Part shown: in pieces, positions 7,874 to 16,335 of the stretch
Position numbering within the stretch: position 1 is the stretch's first letter
Layout of the letters: each line of letters starts with the position of its first letter
Source of the DNA: JAOXRU01 sp965247735
GTDB taxonomy: Bacteria; Bacteroidota; Bacteroidia; Flavobacteriales; Flavobacteriaceae
DNA length: 64,000 nt
Assembly (NCBI GenBank): GCA_965247735.1
Contig: CBDFHN010000002.1
Span: forward strand, 186,001-250,000
Reading direction: 5' to 3'
Notes under the pieces: model-generated
What the model saw: the letters and a program-made list of their open reading frames with translations, nothing else
Databases searched by the model: none
What the model was told of the DNA's origin: nothing
Program-made: the position numbers and the translations under genes

Positions 7874-10800
7874 ATGTGGTACGAAATATTTAAATTCGAA
7901 ATAAAATACCGTTTAAAACGTCCAGATACTTATATTTTCTTTTTATTCCTCTTCTTATTCTCAATCATAGGAGTTGATTTTGTTTTTCAAGGAATTGATT
8001 TAGGAATCATTAAAAAAAATTCACCATTAGTAATTGCAAAAACAATGGGAGCAATTACTGGAATATTTATGATACTCGCATCTATGATTATGGGTGTTGC
8101 TGTTTTACGTGATTTTGAGTATAATATAGAATCCTTAATGTATATCAATCCAATAAAAAAAAGAGATTATCTTTTGGGACGTTTTTTGGGTTCTTTTACG
8201 GTATTGTTTGTCGTGTTTGCTGGTGTTCCCTTTGGTATGATTTTAGGAGAAGCAATGCCATGGCATCAACCAGATGCTTTTTTACCTTTTAGCATATTAA
8301 CATACCTAAAACTATTTGCCATTATAACACTTCCAATTCTATTTTTTGGATCCTGTTTGTTTTTTATAACTGGTGCATTAACTAAAAAAATAGTAGTGGT
8401 ATACACACAGGGAATTGTGTTTTTTGTGGTGTTTATGTTAACAAAAGCCATTACTAATGAATATATACAAGCAATTTTTGACCCTTTTTCATTAACTACA
8501 TTGTCGTTACTTACAGGTACCTGGGAAATTACAGAACGTATTTCACAACACATTCCATTTACGGGTGTGCTCTTGTGGAATAAACTTTTTTGGTTGGTTT
8601 TTGGAGCACTAATTATGTGGTTTGGTTATTGGAAATTTAAGTTTAATGTTATTAGCAACAAACGAGTAAAAAAGAAAAAACTAGAAGCATCAAACCCGAA
8701 ATTAGATGCTAATAATCACAAAACTCCAAAGTTTGAATTGCAATACAATCTTAAGGCAAAATGGACACAGTTATTACATTCTGCATGGTTTTATTTTACT
8801 AATATTTGTAAACAACCTTCGTTTTGGGCAATTGTAATCTGTGGCATGATCATTATTCTAATCAATTCAGTAAGCTTAGGAACTGTTTATGGTGTTAATA
8901 GCTATCCAGCAACCTATTTTATAGTAGAAGAGCTTCAGGAAACATCTTCTTACTTTTTTCTGATCATCCTTGTTTTTTATTCTGGTGAGCTTATTTGGAA
9001 AGAAAGAACGGCAAAATTAAACTTGATTTATGATGCAACCTCAATGTCAGATTTTATCAACCTTGCTGGTAAATATCTTGGACTAATATTAATATATATT
9101 GTTCTTATAGTTTCTTTAATTTTCTCAGGAGTTATTTTCCAAACTATTAATGGATATTATAATTACGAGTTTCAAGTGTATTTTTATGGTTTCTTTCTGG
9201 AAGTTTTGCCATTTTTAGCATTATTCACGCTCATTGCATTTTTTGCCCAGGTGGTAACCAATCATAAATTTGTTGGAATCCTTGTGGTATTGGTATTTTT
9301 TATGGTAAATGTAGGGATGGCCCTACTTGGATATGATCATGACTTGTACTTCTTTGGAGGTAGCTCTTTGGCAAAATACTCAGATATGAATGGTTATGGT
9401 CATTTTCTAAAACCATATTTGATCATCAAAAGTTATTGGTTCTTATTTGCACTTCTATTACTCATTTTTGCATCAATTATTTCTGTTAGAGGAACAGAAA
9501 CAAATCTTATAAAACGATTAAAAACAAGTAAATATAGAGTTAGTAAGTCTATGCTGAAACTTTCAATTTTTATAGTTAGTGCATTTGTAATCCTTGGCTC
9601 CTACATTTTTTACAATACAAATATCTTAAATAAGTATTGGACAAATGATGATCAAACCACATTTAGAGTAGGCTATGAGAAAACATTAAAGCAGTTTGAA
9701 TATATTCCACAACCGAAAATTGTTGATATAAATTTACGAGTAGAACTATATCCATCCGATAGGTCATATACGGCTCAAGGATATTATATACTTAAAAACA
9801 CAACTAAATTTCCTATTGCCGAAGTTCATATTCAAAAACTAATTGAAGACAATATTAGCTTAGAAAATGTTGTTTTTGAAGGCGGAGCTACAGCAGATAA
9901 TCAATATCAAAAGTATGAGTATACCGTTTACAAATTAACCAATGTATTGCAACCTAATGCTACAGTTAAAATGAGTTTTAAGCAAACTTACTCAACCAAT
10001 GGTTTTGAGGAGTCTGGATCCAATCATACTATTGTTAATAATGGAACCTTTTTTAATAATAAAGATTTTCCAACTTTAGGTTATACTAAAAAATATGAAC
10101 TTTCAGATCCTGATGATCGTAAGGCATATCAGTTAGGGAAAAGGGAGAATAGAGCATCTATAAATGATATAAACGAGCTTAAAAATGCTAGATCAGGAGG
10201 TGATGCTGGCAATATCAATTTTGAAATACTTATCGGAACAAGTATAGATCAAACAGCAATTGCTCCTGGGAATTTGATAAAAAGTTGGAAAGAAAACAAT
10301 AGGAACTATTATCATTATAAAATGAATATTCCAATGATTAATTTTTATTCCATAGTTTCAGCAGCATATAGTGTTAAAAAAGACACCTGGATATCCACAA
10401 CCGATTCAGTAGCAACTCCAGTAGCTTTAGAGATTTATTATCATCAAACTCATGATTATAATTTAGATAGAATGATGAAATCCATGAAGGCTTCTTTTGA
10501 GTATTTTAGTAACAACTTTAGTCCATATCAATACCAACAAATGCGAATTATGGAATTTCCACGTTATGCAGAATTTGCACAATCATTTCCTGGTACAGTT
10601 CCGTTTTCAGAAGCCATAGGTTTTGTATTGGATATAAATGATGAAAAAGATGTGGATATGGCTTTTTATGTTACTGCTCATGAATTGGCACATCAATGGT
10701 TTGGAATGCAAGTGGAAGCTGCTAATGTTAAAGGCAGATTATTTATTCTAGAAACCTTATCGCAATATGCTGCCCTAATGGTGTTAAAACAAAAGTATTC

Positions 10801-11161
10801 TGATAAAAAAGTACAGCAATTTTTAGTGCTACAAGAAGAAAAATATAAAAACGGACAACGAAGAGCACATTTAAAAGAGCCTTCATTAGCACTTGTAGAA
10901 AACCAAGAACATATCTATTATGCCAAAGGAGCAATTGCAATGTATAACTTGCAAAAACTTATTGGTGAAGATAAGGTTAATAAAGCCATACATAATTTTA
11001 TTAGCGATTGGAATTCTATAGATGGTAAACTAAAAATGGATTCCGATAGGTATGCTACTAGTAAAGATTTGGTACAGTATTTTAGAGCTGAAACAGTTAC
11101 AGATTTACAGGATAATATAACAGCCCTTTTTGAGATAGCGGGTGAATTAAAAATTGAATAA
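7874..11161 (+). CDS. ABC-2 permease fused to M1-family aminopeptidase
   Basis: This is a 1095-residue fusion. The N-terminal ~560 residues hold about 12 hydrophobic segments in two blocks (roughly 20-250 and 310-545), as in ABC-2-type permeases. A further membrane segment at ~565-585 leads into an extracytoplasmic M1 peptidase region with HELAHQWFG (His936, Glu937, His940) and a likely third zinc ligand Glu960 in FILETLSQYAA. The spacing is one residue longer than in classical M1 enzymes but matches what I recall of other ABC-fused M1 proteins. The usual M1 exopeptidase GxMEN motif is not evident; MEFPRYAEF is in its place. It forms an ABC system with the upstream ATPase. Transported or cleaved substrates are unknown. 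A strong hairpin follows. Confidence 0.9.
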   Translation: MWYEIFKFEIKYRLKRPDTYIFFLFLFLFSIIGVDFVFQGIDLGIIKKNSPLVIAKTMGAITGIFMILASMIMGVAVLRDFEYNIESLMYINPIKKRDYLLGRFLGSFTVLFVVFAGVPFGMILGEAMPWHQPDAFLPFSILTYLKLFAIITLPILFFGSCLFFITGALTKKIVVVYTQGIVFFVVFMLTKAITNEYIQAIFDPFSLTTLSLLTGTWEITERISQHIPFTGVLLWNKLFWLVFGALIMWFGYWKFKFNVISNKRVKKKKLEASNPKLDANNHKTPKFELQYNLKAKWTQLLHSAWFYFTNICKQPSFWAIVICGMIIILINSVSLGTVYGVNSYPATYFIVEELQETSSYFFLIILVFYSGELIWKERTAKLNLIYDATSMSDFINLAGKYLGLILIYIVLIVSLIFSGVIFQTINGYYNYEFQVYFYGFFLEVLPFLALFTLIAFFAQVVTNHKFVGILVVLVFFMVNVGMALLGYDHDLYFFGGSSLAKYSDMNGYGHFLKPYLIIKSYWFLFALLLLIFASIISVRGTETNLIKRLKTSKYRVSKSMLKLSIFIVSAFVILGSYIFYNTNILNKYWTNDDQTTFRVGYEKTLKQFEYIPQPKIVDINLRVELYPSDRSYTAQGYYILKNTTKFPIAEVHIQKLIEDNISLENVVFEGGATADNQYQKYEYTVYKLTNVLQPNATVKMSFKQTYSTNGFEESGSNHTIVNNGTFFNNKDFPTLGYTKKYELSDPDDRKAYQLGKRENRASINDINELKNARSGGDAGNINFEILIGTSIDQTAIAPGNLIKSWKENNRNYYHYKMNIPMINFYSIVSAAYSVKKDTWISTTDSVATPVALEIYYHQTHDYNLDRMMKSMKASFEYFSNNFSPYQYQQMRIMEFPRYAEFAQSFPGTVPFSEAIGFVLDINDEKDVDMAFYVTAHELAHQWFGMQVEAANVKGRLFILETLSQYAALMVLKQKYSDKKVQQFLVLQEEKYKNGQRRAHLKEPSLALVENQEHIYYAKGAIAMYNLQKLIGEDKVNKAIHNFISDWNSIDGKLKMDSDRYATSKDLVQYFRAETVTDLQDNITALFEIAGELKIE

Positions 11162-11182
11162 GATAGGGTAGAGGTCTACTTT

Positions 11183-11223
11183 AAACTACCGCAACACTTT
11201 TTATAATAGTGTTGCGGTAGTTT
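11183..11223. terminator. Bidirectional Rho-independent terminator
   Basis: A perfect 16-bp stem (arms 11183-11198 and 11208-11223, core CTACCGCAACACT) with a 9-nt loop is flanked by T on the plus side and A on the other. It sits between the convergent permease/M1 gene and the beta-lactamase-family gene, so it can end both transcripts. Confidence 0.9.
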
Positions 11224-11240
11224 TTATCATAAGTAATTCC

Positions 11241-12737
11241 TTATTTCTCCAACTTTTTTAGCATTTCTTTACCATTGTTGTTATTTGGATTAATCTCCAG
11301 AGATTTTTTATAATATTTAATAGCCTCTGCATCTCTTTTTAGCTTCATCATAGCTTCTGCATAACTATCATATGGATTGTATGATTTTGGATAAACTGCA
11401 ATAGCCAGCTTGAAAATTTTTGCAGCATCAATTGCATTTTCTGCTTGTAAAAATCTATACCCTGCTACTATCAGTTCATTTTCATCTTTATAATAAGCTC
11501 CATCATCTTTGTGTATTTTATAATAAGCAACTCCTTTGTCAATGCCTTCTTTATCAATAATTCTGGTCATAAATAGCGCTAAAGGCTTCTTTGGATAATC
11601 ATAGGGTTTCTCATTTAGGATTCCAATTACTCCAGTTGTAATAGCATTTAAATATGCACGCCTTGTATTGTTAAGTAAAATAATGGTGGATTTACTTGAT
11701 GGAATTCTAGTAAACAAAGCACAAAAACCATTGATTGAACCACTATGCCCAATTGTGGCTATATTTTTACCTGTATTTCCTATCGATTTTTCTTTAAGTT
11801 CCCATCCATAACCATAATGTCCACCATAGCTAGGATCAGGAATATGATTGGTAAATATCAAATCTAGATATTTCTTAGGAAAAAGTGTTTCATTATACAA
11901 TGCTTGATCCAAAAGAAAAAGATCTTCTACTGTAGCATACATATTGCCAACTGCTGTTATAGTAGACATGTCTATATAATCGGAATTGTTATAATCACCA
12001 AAACCTTTAAAATATCCTTTGGCTCTATTTTTTATGATAGGTCTATGTTTATCAACTCCAGTATTTTTCATCTGAAGTGGTGTAAGTATTTGTTCTTCTA
12101 ATACCGTTTCAAAAGGTTTCCCCATTACTTGTTCAATAATATAGCCCAATACTAAATATCCAGAATTACTGTACTCAAATTGTTCTCCAGGATCAAATTC
12201 TAGAGGTAAACCTGAAAATTTAGCTACCAATTCTTTTAAGCGATACCGATCTGGATATTTATTCAGTTTATCATCAGATTTATAATCTCTTGCTATGCCA
12301 GCACTGTGGGTTAACAATTGATGTATGGTTATCTTATCTGCTTGTTCTTTAGGATAATCTGGCAAATAGGTAGAAATGGGCTTGTTAAGATCTAATTTCT
12401 TTTCCGATACTAATTTCATAATTAGCAATGCAGTAAATGGCTTGGTTACCGAAGCTAGCTGAAACTTAGTATCCACTTGGTTTGGAATATCCCATTCCAT
12501 ATTTGCCAAGCCATAGCCTTTTTTATAGATGATTTTACCTTCTTGGGCTACCAAAATAGCTCCATTAAATCCTTCATAATCGGAATACAAACCAACAAGT
12601 TCTTGGATTTTATCAGCTTTTGTGGCTATTTTGAGATTTTTTGCTGGAGCATTAGTACAAGAAGCACTATTTATAAGAATAAAAGCAAGCAAAACTATGC
12701 TAAGCGTTCTTGAACAATAATTTTTAACTAAATTCAT
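11241..12737 (-). CDS. Beta-lactamase-family serine hydrolase lipoprotein with C-terminal TPR repeats
   Basis: This is a lipoprotein of about 498 residues with signal peptide and lipobox (LINSASC). The class C beta-lactamase/penicillin-binding-like domain has SVTK (SxxK catalytic motif), EYSNSGYLVLG (YxN) and GHSGSINGF (the HxG-like third motif). The last ~110 residues carry TPR-type helices (YNPYDSYAEAMMKLKRDAEA). Such proteins act in the periplasm or at the outer membrane as D-Ala peptidases or esterases; the substrate here is unknown. I prefer the ATG at 12737, which gives a normal signal peptide. An ATG at 12758 that overlaps the upstream stop is the alternative. It follows a small lipoprotein gene in the same direction, likely an operon. 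Confidence 0.88.
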   Translation of the reverse strand: MNLVKNYCSRTLSIVLLAFILINSASCTNAPAKNLKIATKADKIQELVGLYSDYEGFNGAILVAQEGKIIYKKGYGLANMEWDIPNQVDTKFQLASVTKPFTALLIMKLVSEKKLDLNKPISTYLPDYPKEQADKITIHQLLTHSAGIARDYKSDDKLNKYPDRYRLKELVAKFSGLPLEFDPGEQFEYSNSGYLVLGYIIEQVMGKPFETVLEEQILTPLQMKNTGVDKHRPIIKNRAKGYFKGFGDYNNSDYIDMSTITAVGNMYATVEDLFLLDQALYNETLFPKKYLDLIFTNHIPDPSYGGHYGYGWELKEKSIGNTGKNIATIGHSGSINGFCALFTRIPSSKSTIILLNNTRRAYLNAITTGVIGILNEKPYDYPKKPLALFMTRIIDKEGIDKGVAYYKIHKDDGAYYKDENELIVAGYRFLQAENAIDAAKIFKLAIAVYPKSYNPYDSYAEAMMKLKRDAEAIKYYKKSLEINPNNNNGKEMLKKLEK

Positions 12738-12751
12738 ATATAGCGAGCTTA

Positions 12752-13321
12752 TTAACATCCAAATAATTCAATTTTCATCTCACCATTATGATATTTAATG
12801 ATAAACGGAATTTTTTCCAGAGTACAACGTGGCTCAATTGTAAATTGAATATGTCCTTTAACATTAAAGTCTTCATTAGTATTGGGTTTTAGTTTCTGAT
12901 GGTAGCTAGTATTTTCACGCACCCAATTTACTGTTCCGTTTACAAAAGGATGTGGATCGTATTCTTCTACAGAAAGTGGGGTTTCTTTTAATTTTGATGA
13001 TAGTTTTAGCTTATCATTTTCATCAAAGACAAGACTAAATTTACCTTTAAAATCTCTTTTAGCATTTGGTGATACATAATAGGATCCGTTTTTTAAATTC
13101 ATCTCTATTACAAGCTCATAATTTTCCTGTTCTAGTTTTTCTATTTTAAAATTTAATACATAAGGTTCCGTAGCAAATTCTTCTTTTTTTAGGTCTTTAA
13201 TTACTGTTTGAAATTCAAACGTGTTGGTTTCTTTATGTGCTAGTGTAGTTACAGTTGGTTTTTGATTCGTATTACAACTGATATATAATACTGCTAGCAT
13301 AATTGTTATAAATCTGTACAT
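12752..13321 (-). CDS. Hypothetical lipoprotein, 189 residues
   Basis: The signal peptide ends in a lipobox (LYISC at residues 12-16), so the mature protein should be membrane-anchored. The rest is beta-rich and polar with no motif I recognise; a second Cys pair (Cys near 178 and the C-terminal Cys) could form a disulfide. It is the first gene of a two-gene transcript with the serine hydrolase lipoprotein downstream (stop and start nearly overlap), which suggests a shared cell-envelope role. The gene is divergent from a membrane-bound transcription factor gene. Function unknown. Confidence 0.75.
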   Translation of the reverse strand: MYRFITIMLAVLYISCNTNQKPTVTTLAHKETNTFEFQTVIKDLKKEEFATEPYVLNFKIEKLEQENYELVIEMNLKNGSYYVSPNAKRDFKGKFSLVFDENDKLKLSSKLKETPLSVEEYDPHPFVNGTVNWVRENTSYHQKLKPNTNEDFNVKGHIQFTIEPRCTLEKIPFIIKYHNGEMKIELFGC

Positions 13322-13445
13322 TTTTTATAGTTTTAATTATTAATGATATAAAATTAGGGCAGCCATTATTTAAATATGTCAAAAGAATGTAAAAGAAGTG
13401 TCAACAAGTGTAAAATGTCAGGAATTTGTATGTTATTTACAGGTA

Positions 13446-14312
13446 ATGAAGTATATGAAAAGTAAATATTTGTTTAGAAGTTTAGCTGTTATCTTGTTTA
13501 TTGTAGGATTATTATCTTGTAATAACGAAGAGGATAAGGGGTTTCCTGCTACTGTTAAAGTTGCATTACGTAATGTTGGGCATCAACTATTATTGACTAA
13601 TAATGATTCTGGATCATTGGTGAAACCAATCCAAAATTTGGATGATGGAACTTATCAATTGGCTTTTGAAAAGGAACTATCAATTAAACCTGATAGTTTG
13701 GTAAGTATTATTAAATATAATTTAAAAAAAGCAAACTTACCTTCCAATTACTTAACCGAAGTAATACAATGTAAAGGCAAACAAGTTGCTTATAGTTATA
13801 AGATGAACCTTAATGTTGAAAAGGGAATTATTCCTTGTGCTCAAAGGATTTTGCCAAAAGCATGTTATTTAATCCAAATTAGTTTTTCTAAACCATTAAA
13901 AGAAACCTTAGGTAATTTTACCCTTTTAACGTATTTAATATTTTTTACTGTACTAATCGTACTGATAGTTCTTGTGTCCAAATTATTAATGAATAAAAAA
14001 GTAGCACTTAAAGACAGCAACTATGCTGCAATAGGTATGTATAAATTTTATCCAGAACAAAACAAATTGATAAAAGAAGCAACAGAAATTAGCCTTTCCA
14101 AAAAAGAATGTGAGTTATTAGCCATTTTTGTAGCACAACCCAATCAGATTATAAAACGAGATGAATTGACAAAAAAAGTATGGGAAGACAATGGTGTTAT
14201 TGTCGGTAGAAGCTTAGATACCTACATCTCCAAACTACGTAAAAAACTTAAAGACGACGATTCCATTAAGCTAACCAATGTACATGGTGTTGGTTATAAG
14301 TTGGAGGTTTAA
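13446..14312 (+). CDS. Membrane-anchored ToxR-like regulator with C-terminal winged helix
   Basis: About 289 residues. The N-terminal signal-like segment ends LLSCNNEED, a possible lipobox. An exported ~125-residue sensor region follows with two Cys (IPCAQRILPKACY), a membrane segment (about LLTYLIFFTVLIVLIVLVS), and then a cytoplasmic OmpR/ToxR-type winged helix (ISLSKKECELLAIF, KRDELTKKVWED, GRSLDTYISKLRKKL, HGVGYKLEV). The topology is inverted relative to classical ToxR/CadC, where the DNA-binding domain is N-terminal. The ATGs at 13446 and 13455 are both plausible; the upstream in-frame ATG at 13398 would bury the signal sequence. It is divergent from the lipoprotein/serine-hydrolase operon, its likely target. 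Confidence 0.8.
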   Translation: MKYMKSKYLFRSLAVILFIVGLLSCNNEEDKGFPATVKVALRNVGHQLLLTNNDSGSLVKPIQNLDDGTYQLAFEKELSIKPDSLVSIIKYNLKKANLPSNYLTEVIQCKGKQVAYSYKMNLNVEKGIIPCAQRILPKACYLIQISFSKPLKETLGNFTLLTYLIFFTVLIVLIVLVSKLLMNKKVALKDSNYAAIGMYKFYPEQNKLIKEATEISLSKKECELLAIFVAQPNQIIKRDELTKKVWEDNGVIVGRSLDTYISKLRKKLKDDDSIKLTNVHGVGYKLEV

Positions 14313-14470
14313 AAACTGACCGTTTTATCAATTAACAGATTGCAGATATTTTTATTCATATTTTGTGTGGACATTTGTTTTAGAAAAGTAATATCTAAGG
14401 CAAATCAATTAGCTTAATGTTAGCAAAGAAGTAAGCTTTCATGAATTGGTAAATCGATAATATGGTTAAT

Positions 14471-14501
14471 TTGTCTAATCAAAATAATTATTATATATTT
14501 G
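14471..14501 (+). promoter_or_regulatory. Bacteroidota-type promoter of the marR gene
   Basis: TTG at 14471-14473, a 20-nt spacer, then TATATTTG at 14494-14501 fit the TTG / TAnnTTTG housekeeping promoter of Bacteroidota. Its position argues that the ATG at 14525, not the one at 14462, is the true start of the downstream MarR gene. Confidence 0.65.
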
Positions 14502-14520
14502 TACCTACAAATAATGTGTA
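14501..14520 (+). promoter_or_regulatory. Putative MarR operator, copy 1
   Basis: This 20-mer reads GTACCTACAAATAATGTGTA and overlaps the last base of the -7 element and the probable transcription start. It matches the copy at 14970 at 18 of 20 bases. The arms in copy 2 are TACAT and ATGTA. Its placement suits autorepression. Confidence 0.6.
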
Positions 14521-14524
14521 TGTT

Positions 14525-14941
14525 ATGAATAACTATTTTGAAACCATCTATCAAATTATAAGAACTGGTCACTGGATTACAGATGCTATTTCAAAAGAGC
14601 TAAAAGAATATGATATATATGAGCCTCAGTATAATGTATTAAGAGTACTTAGTGCTGCAAAAGGGAAAGCGATATCTGTAAATACAATATTAGAACATAT
14701 GGTACAACGCTCTAGTAATGTAACCCGTATTGTTGATAAGCTTGCAGCTAAAGGATTAGTTGAAAGAACACTTTCTACTGAAGATAGAAGAAAAATGGAC
14801 ATTCTAATTACTGATAAAGGGATTTTACTTCTAAAACAACTAGATGATAAGGTGCATCAATTTCATAAGCCAATGATGAATAACCTCACGGCAGAAGAAC
14901 AAGGAACTTTAACAGCGCTAATTAAAAAATTAAAAGGATAA
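14525..14941 (+). CDS. MarR-family transcriptional regulator
   Basis: This is a 138-residue winged-helix regulator. The sequence ITDAISKELKEYDIYEPQYNVLRVL, a helix-turn-helix around VNTILEHMVQRSSNVTRIVDKLAAKG and the wing VERTLSTEDRRKMDILITDKG are typical of MarR. The start at 14525 lies 24 bp after a good -7 promoter element; the upstream ATG at 14462 would precede the promoter. Two nearly identical 20-bp sites, one in this gene's promoter and one before the next gene, are likely its operators. It probably controls itself and the downstream two-gene unit (a 136-residue protein and an exported isochorismatase-like hydrolase). The ligand is unknown. Confidence 0.92.
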   Translation: MNNYFETIYQIIRTGHWITDAISKELKEYDIYEPQYNVLRVLSAAKGKAISVNTILEHMVQRSSNVTRIVDKLAAKGLVERTLSTEDRRKMDILITDKGILLLKQLDDKVHQFHKPMMNNLTAEEQGTLTALIKKLKG

Positions 14942-14969
14942 ACTAATTCGTTTATTTCAAAAAATAGAT

Positions 14970-14989
14970 GTACATACAAATAATGTATA
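14970..14989 (+). promoter_or_regulatory. Putative MarR operator, copy 2
   Basis: This 20-mer reads GTACATACAAATAATGTATA, with inverted half-sites TACAT (14971-14975) and ATGTA (14983-14987). It lies 18 bp before the next gene and matches copy 1 in the marR promoter at 18 of 20 bases, which suggests that MarR controls the downstream unit. Confidence 0.6.
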
Positions 14990-15007
14990 AGTAAACAACT
15001 TAAAAAA

Positions 15008-15418
15008 ATGAAAGATATAATAATACAAAAACAAGTAATAGCAGTAGATAACTCCAACAAGAACATATTAGCACGTGGATGTGATCCAATTACCTCTCTG
15101 CAGTTCTCAAAAATTGCTCCATCGCTTCTAGGAAATGCAACATATATGCCTACAACAAATGATACCGATTTTATCGAAAAATTAAAATCGCAGAAATGGT
15201 CTGTAATATTTTTTGCTCCTGGAGCTTGTAGATTTAATGCTGTTGATAAGCCAATTCCTGGCGGAAATTATAATACTAAAGGTTGGACTCTTAGTCAGTA
15301 TAAAGAGTTGGTTTACAAACTTCAGGGAGATGAAATTAAAATTGTAGAAACTTTAAATGAGGAAAAAACAGTGTCTCTACTTAAAAAAGCCTTAGAAACA
15401 GCAATAAATACAAATTAA
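15008..15418 (+). CDS. Conserved-looking hypothetical protein in a MarR-controlled unit
   Basis: This is a 136-residue cytoplasmic protein with no signal peptide. The stretch WSVIFFAPGACRFNAVDKP, followed by IPGGN and GWTLSQYKELVYKL, looks like a conserved core with one Cys and a Gly/Pro-rich turn. I cannot place it in a named family. It is preceded by a putative MarR site and followed 33 bp later by the isochorismatase-like gene, so a role with that hydrolase in small-molecule detoxification or stress is possible but unproven. Confidence 0.75.
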   Translation: MKDIIIQKQVIAVDNSNKNILARGCDPITSLQFSKIAPSLLGNATYMPTTNDTDFIEKLKSQKWSVIFFAPGACRFNAVDKPIPGGNYNTKGWTLSQYKELVYKLQGDEIKIVETLNEEKTVSLLKKALETAINTN

Positions 15419-15451
15419 TAACAGTAATTAAATAATATTAAAACAAGTAAA

Positions 15452-16186
15452 ATGATCAGTAAAACTGCAAAAATGATAAAAGCCTTAAGCACTGGATTAT
15501 TATCAATAATAATTACAATAAATGCTTTTGCACAGCAACCAGATGCTAATTTTGTGCCGAAAAACCCAATAACAGATAATCTATTAACAGGTGATAATAC
15601 TGTACTACTAGTAATCGATTGGCAACAAGACTTAATAAATGTAGTCCATAATATTGATCAAGATATAATGATGAATAACATTCAAGCAATGGTGAAAACG
15701 GCCAATTTATTTAATGTTCCAGTAATTGAAACTACCATTGGAGTAAAAATGGCAGGAAGTAGCCCTACAGTACAATCAGTGAAAGAACTAATTCATAAAG
15801 ATGTTGAAAATATTGATAGAGTTTCCCTAAATGCATGGCAGAATAAAGCTTTGGTAGCGGCAGTTAGAAAAACGGGAAGAAAGAAAATTTTAATTACTGG
15901 TCTTTGGACTTCTGGTTGCCCTACGTATACAGCATTAGATGCCATAAAAGATGGCTACGAAGTTTATATATTAACAGATTTATTGGGAGATGCTACTACT
16001 ATGGCACATAAAACTGCCATTACTAGAATGGTACAAGCAGGAGCAATTCCGTTTACTTGGGAAGGAGCAGGAGCAGAGATGTTACGTTCATACACCAATC
16101 CAAAAGCATTTACGGATGATGAAATTAAAGGCGGTTTTGTAGAAATAATGAAAAAACATTTCTACCCTTTTGCTGGGAAATATTAA
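15452..16186 (+). CDS. Exported isochorismatase-family cysteine hydrolase
   Basis: This is a 244-residue protein with a signal peptide (ending INAFAQ, residue 28) and an isochorismatase-like hydrolase fold. Catalytic Asp56 is in LLVIDWQQD and the nucleophile Cys156 in LWTSGCPTYTALDA. The usual triad Lys is not obvious; the expected region reads IDRVSLNAWQ with Arg123. The family hydrolyses isochorismate, nicotinamide or other amides. Export makes a siderophore pathway role unlikely and suggests action on an extracytoplasmic compound. It is co-directional with the MarR gene and the 136-residue protein. A terminator hairpin follows. Confidence 0.85.
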   Translation: MISKTAKMIKALSTGLLSIIITINAFAQQPDANFVPKNPITDNLLTGDNTVLLVIDWQQDLINVVHNIDQDIMMNNIQAMVKTANLFNVPVIETTIGVKMAGSSPTVQSVKELIHKDVENIDRVSLNAWQNKALVAAVRKTGRKKILITGLWTSGCPTYTALDAIKDGYEVYILTDLLGDATTMAHKTAITRMVQAGAIPFTWEGAGAEMLRSYTNPKAFTDDEIKGGFVEIMKKHFYPFAGKY

Positions 16187-16200
16187 TTTAAACACTTTTC

Positions 16201-16227
16201 AAGCCCTCTTTGAGGGTTTAATTTTTG
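16201..16227 (+). terminator. Rho-independent terminator
   Basis: Stem arms AAGCCCTC (16201-16208) and GAGGGTTT (16212-16219, one G-T pair) with a TTT loop are followed by a T-rich run. It ends the isochorismatase transcript and lies before the convergent LytTR gene. Confidence 0.7.
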
Positions 16228-16335
16228 ATTTGCCACTAAATTAAAAGTAGAAGAATTTAATAATAATAAATAGATGAATAAATGCGCTTTATAATGTGAT
16301 GATGGGAGTGAAGTAGAAATGTATTTGGAATGGAA

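Noticed and set aside
14462..14524. Upstream ATG for the marR gene
   Set aside because: A good TTG/TATATTTG promoter lies downstream of it, so translation should start at 14525.
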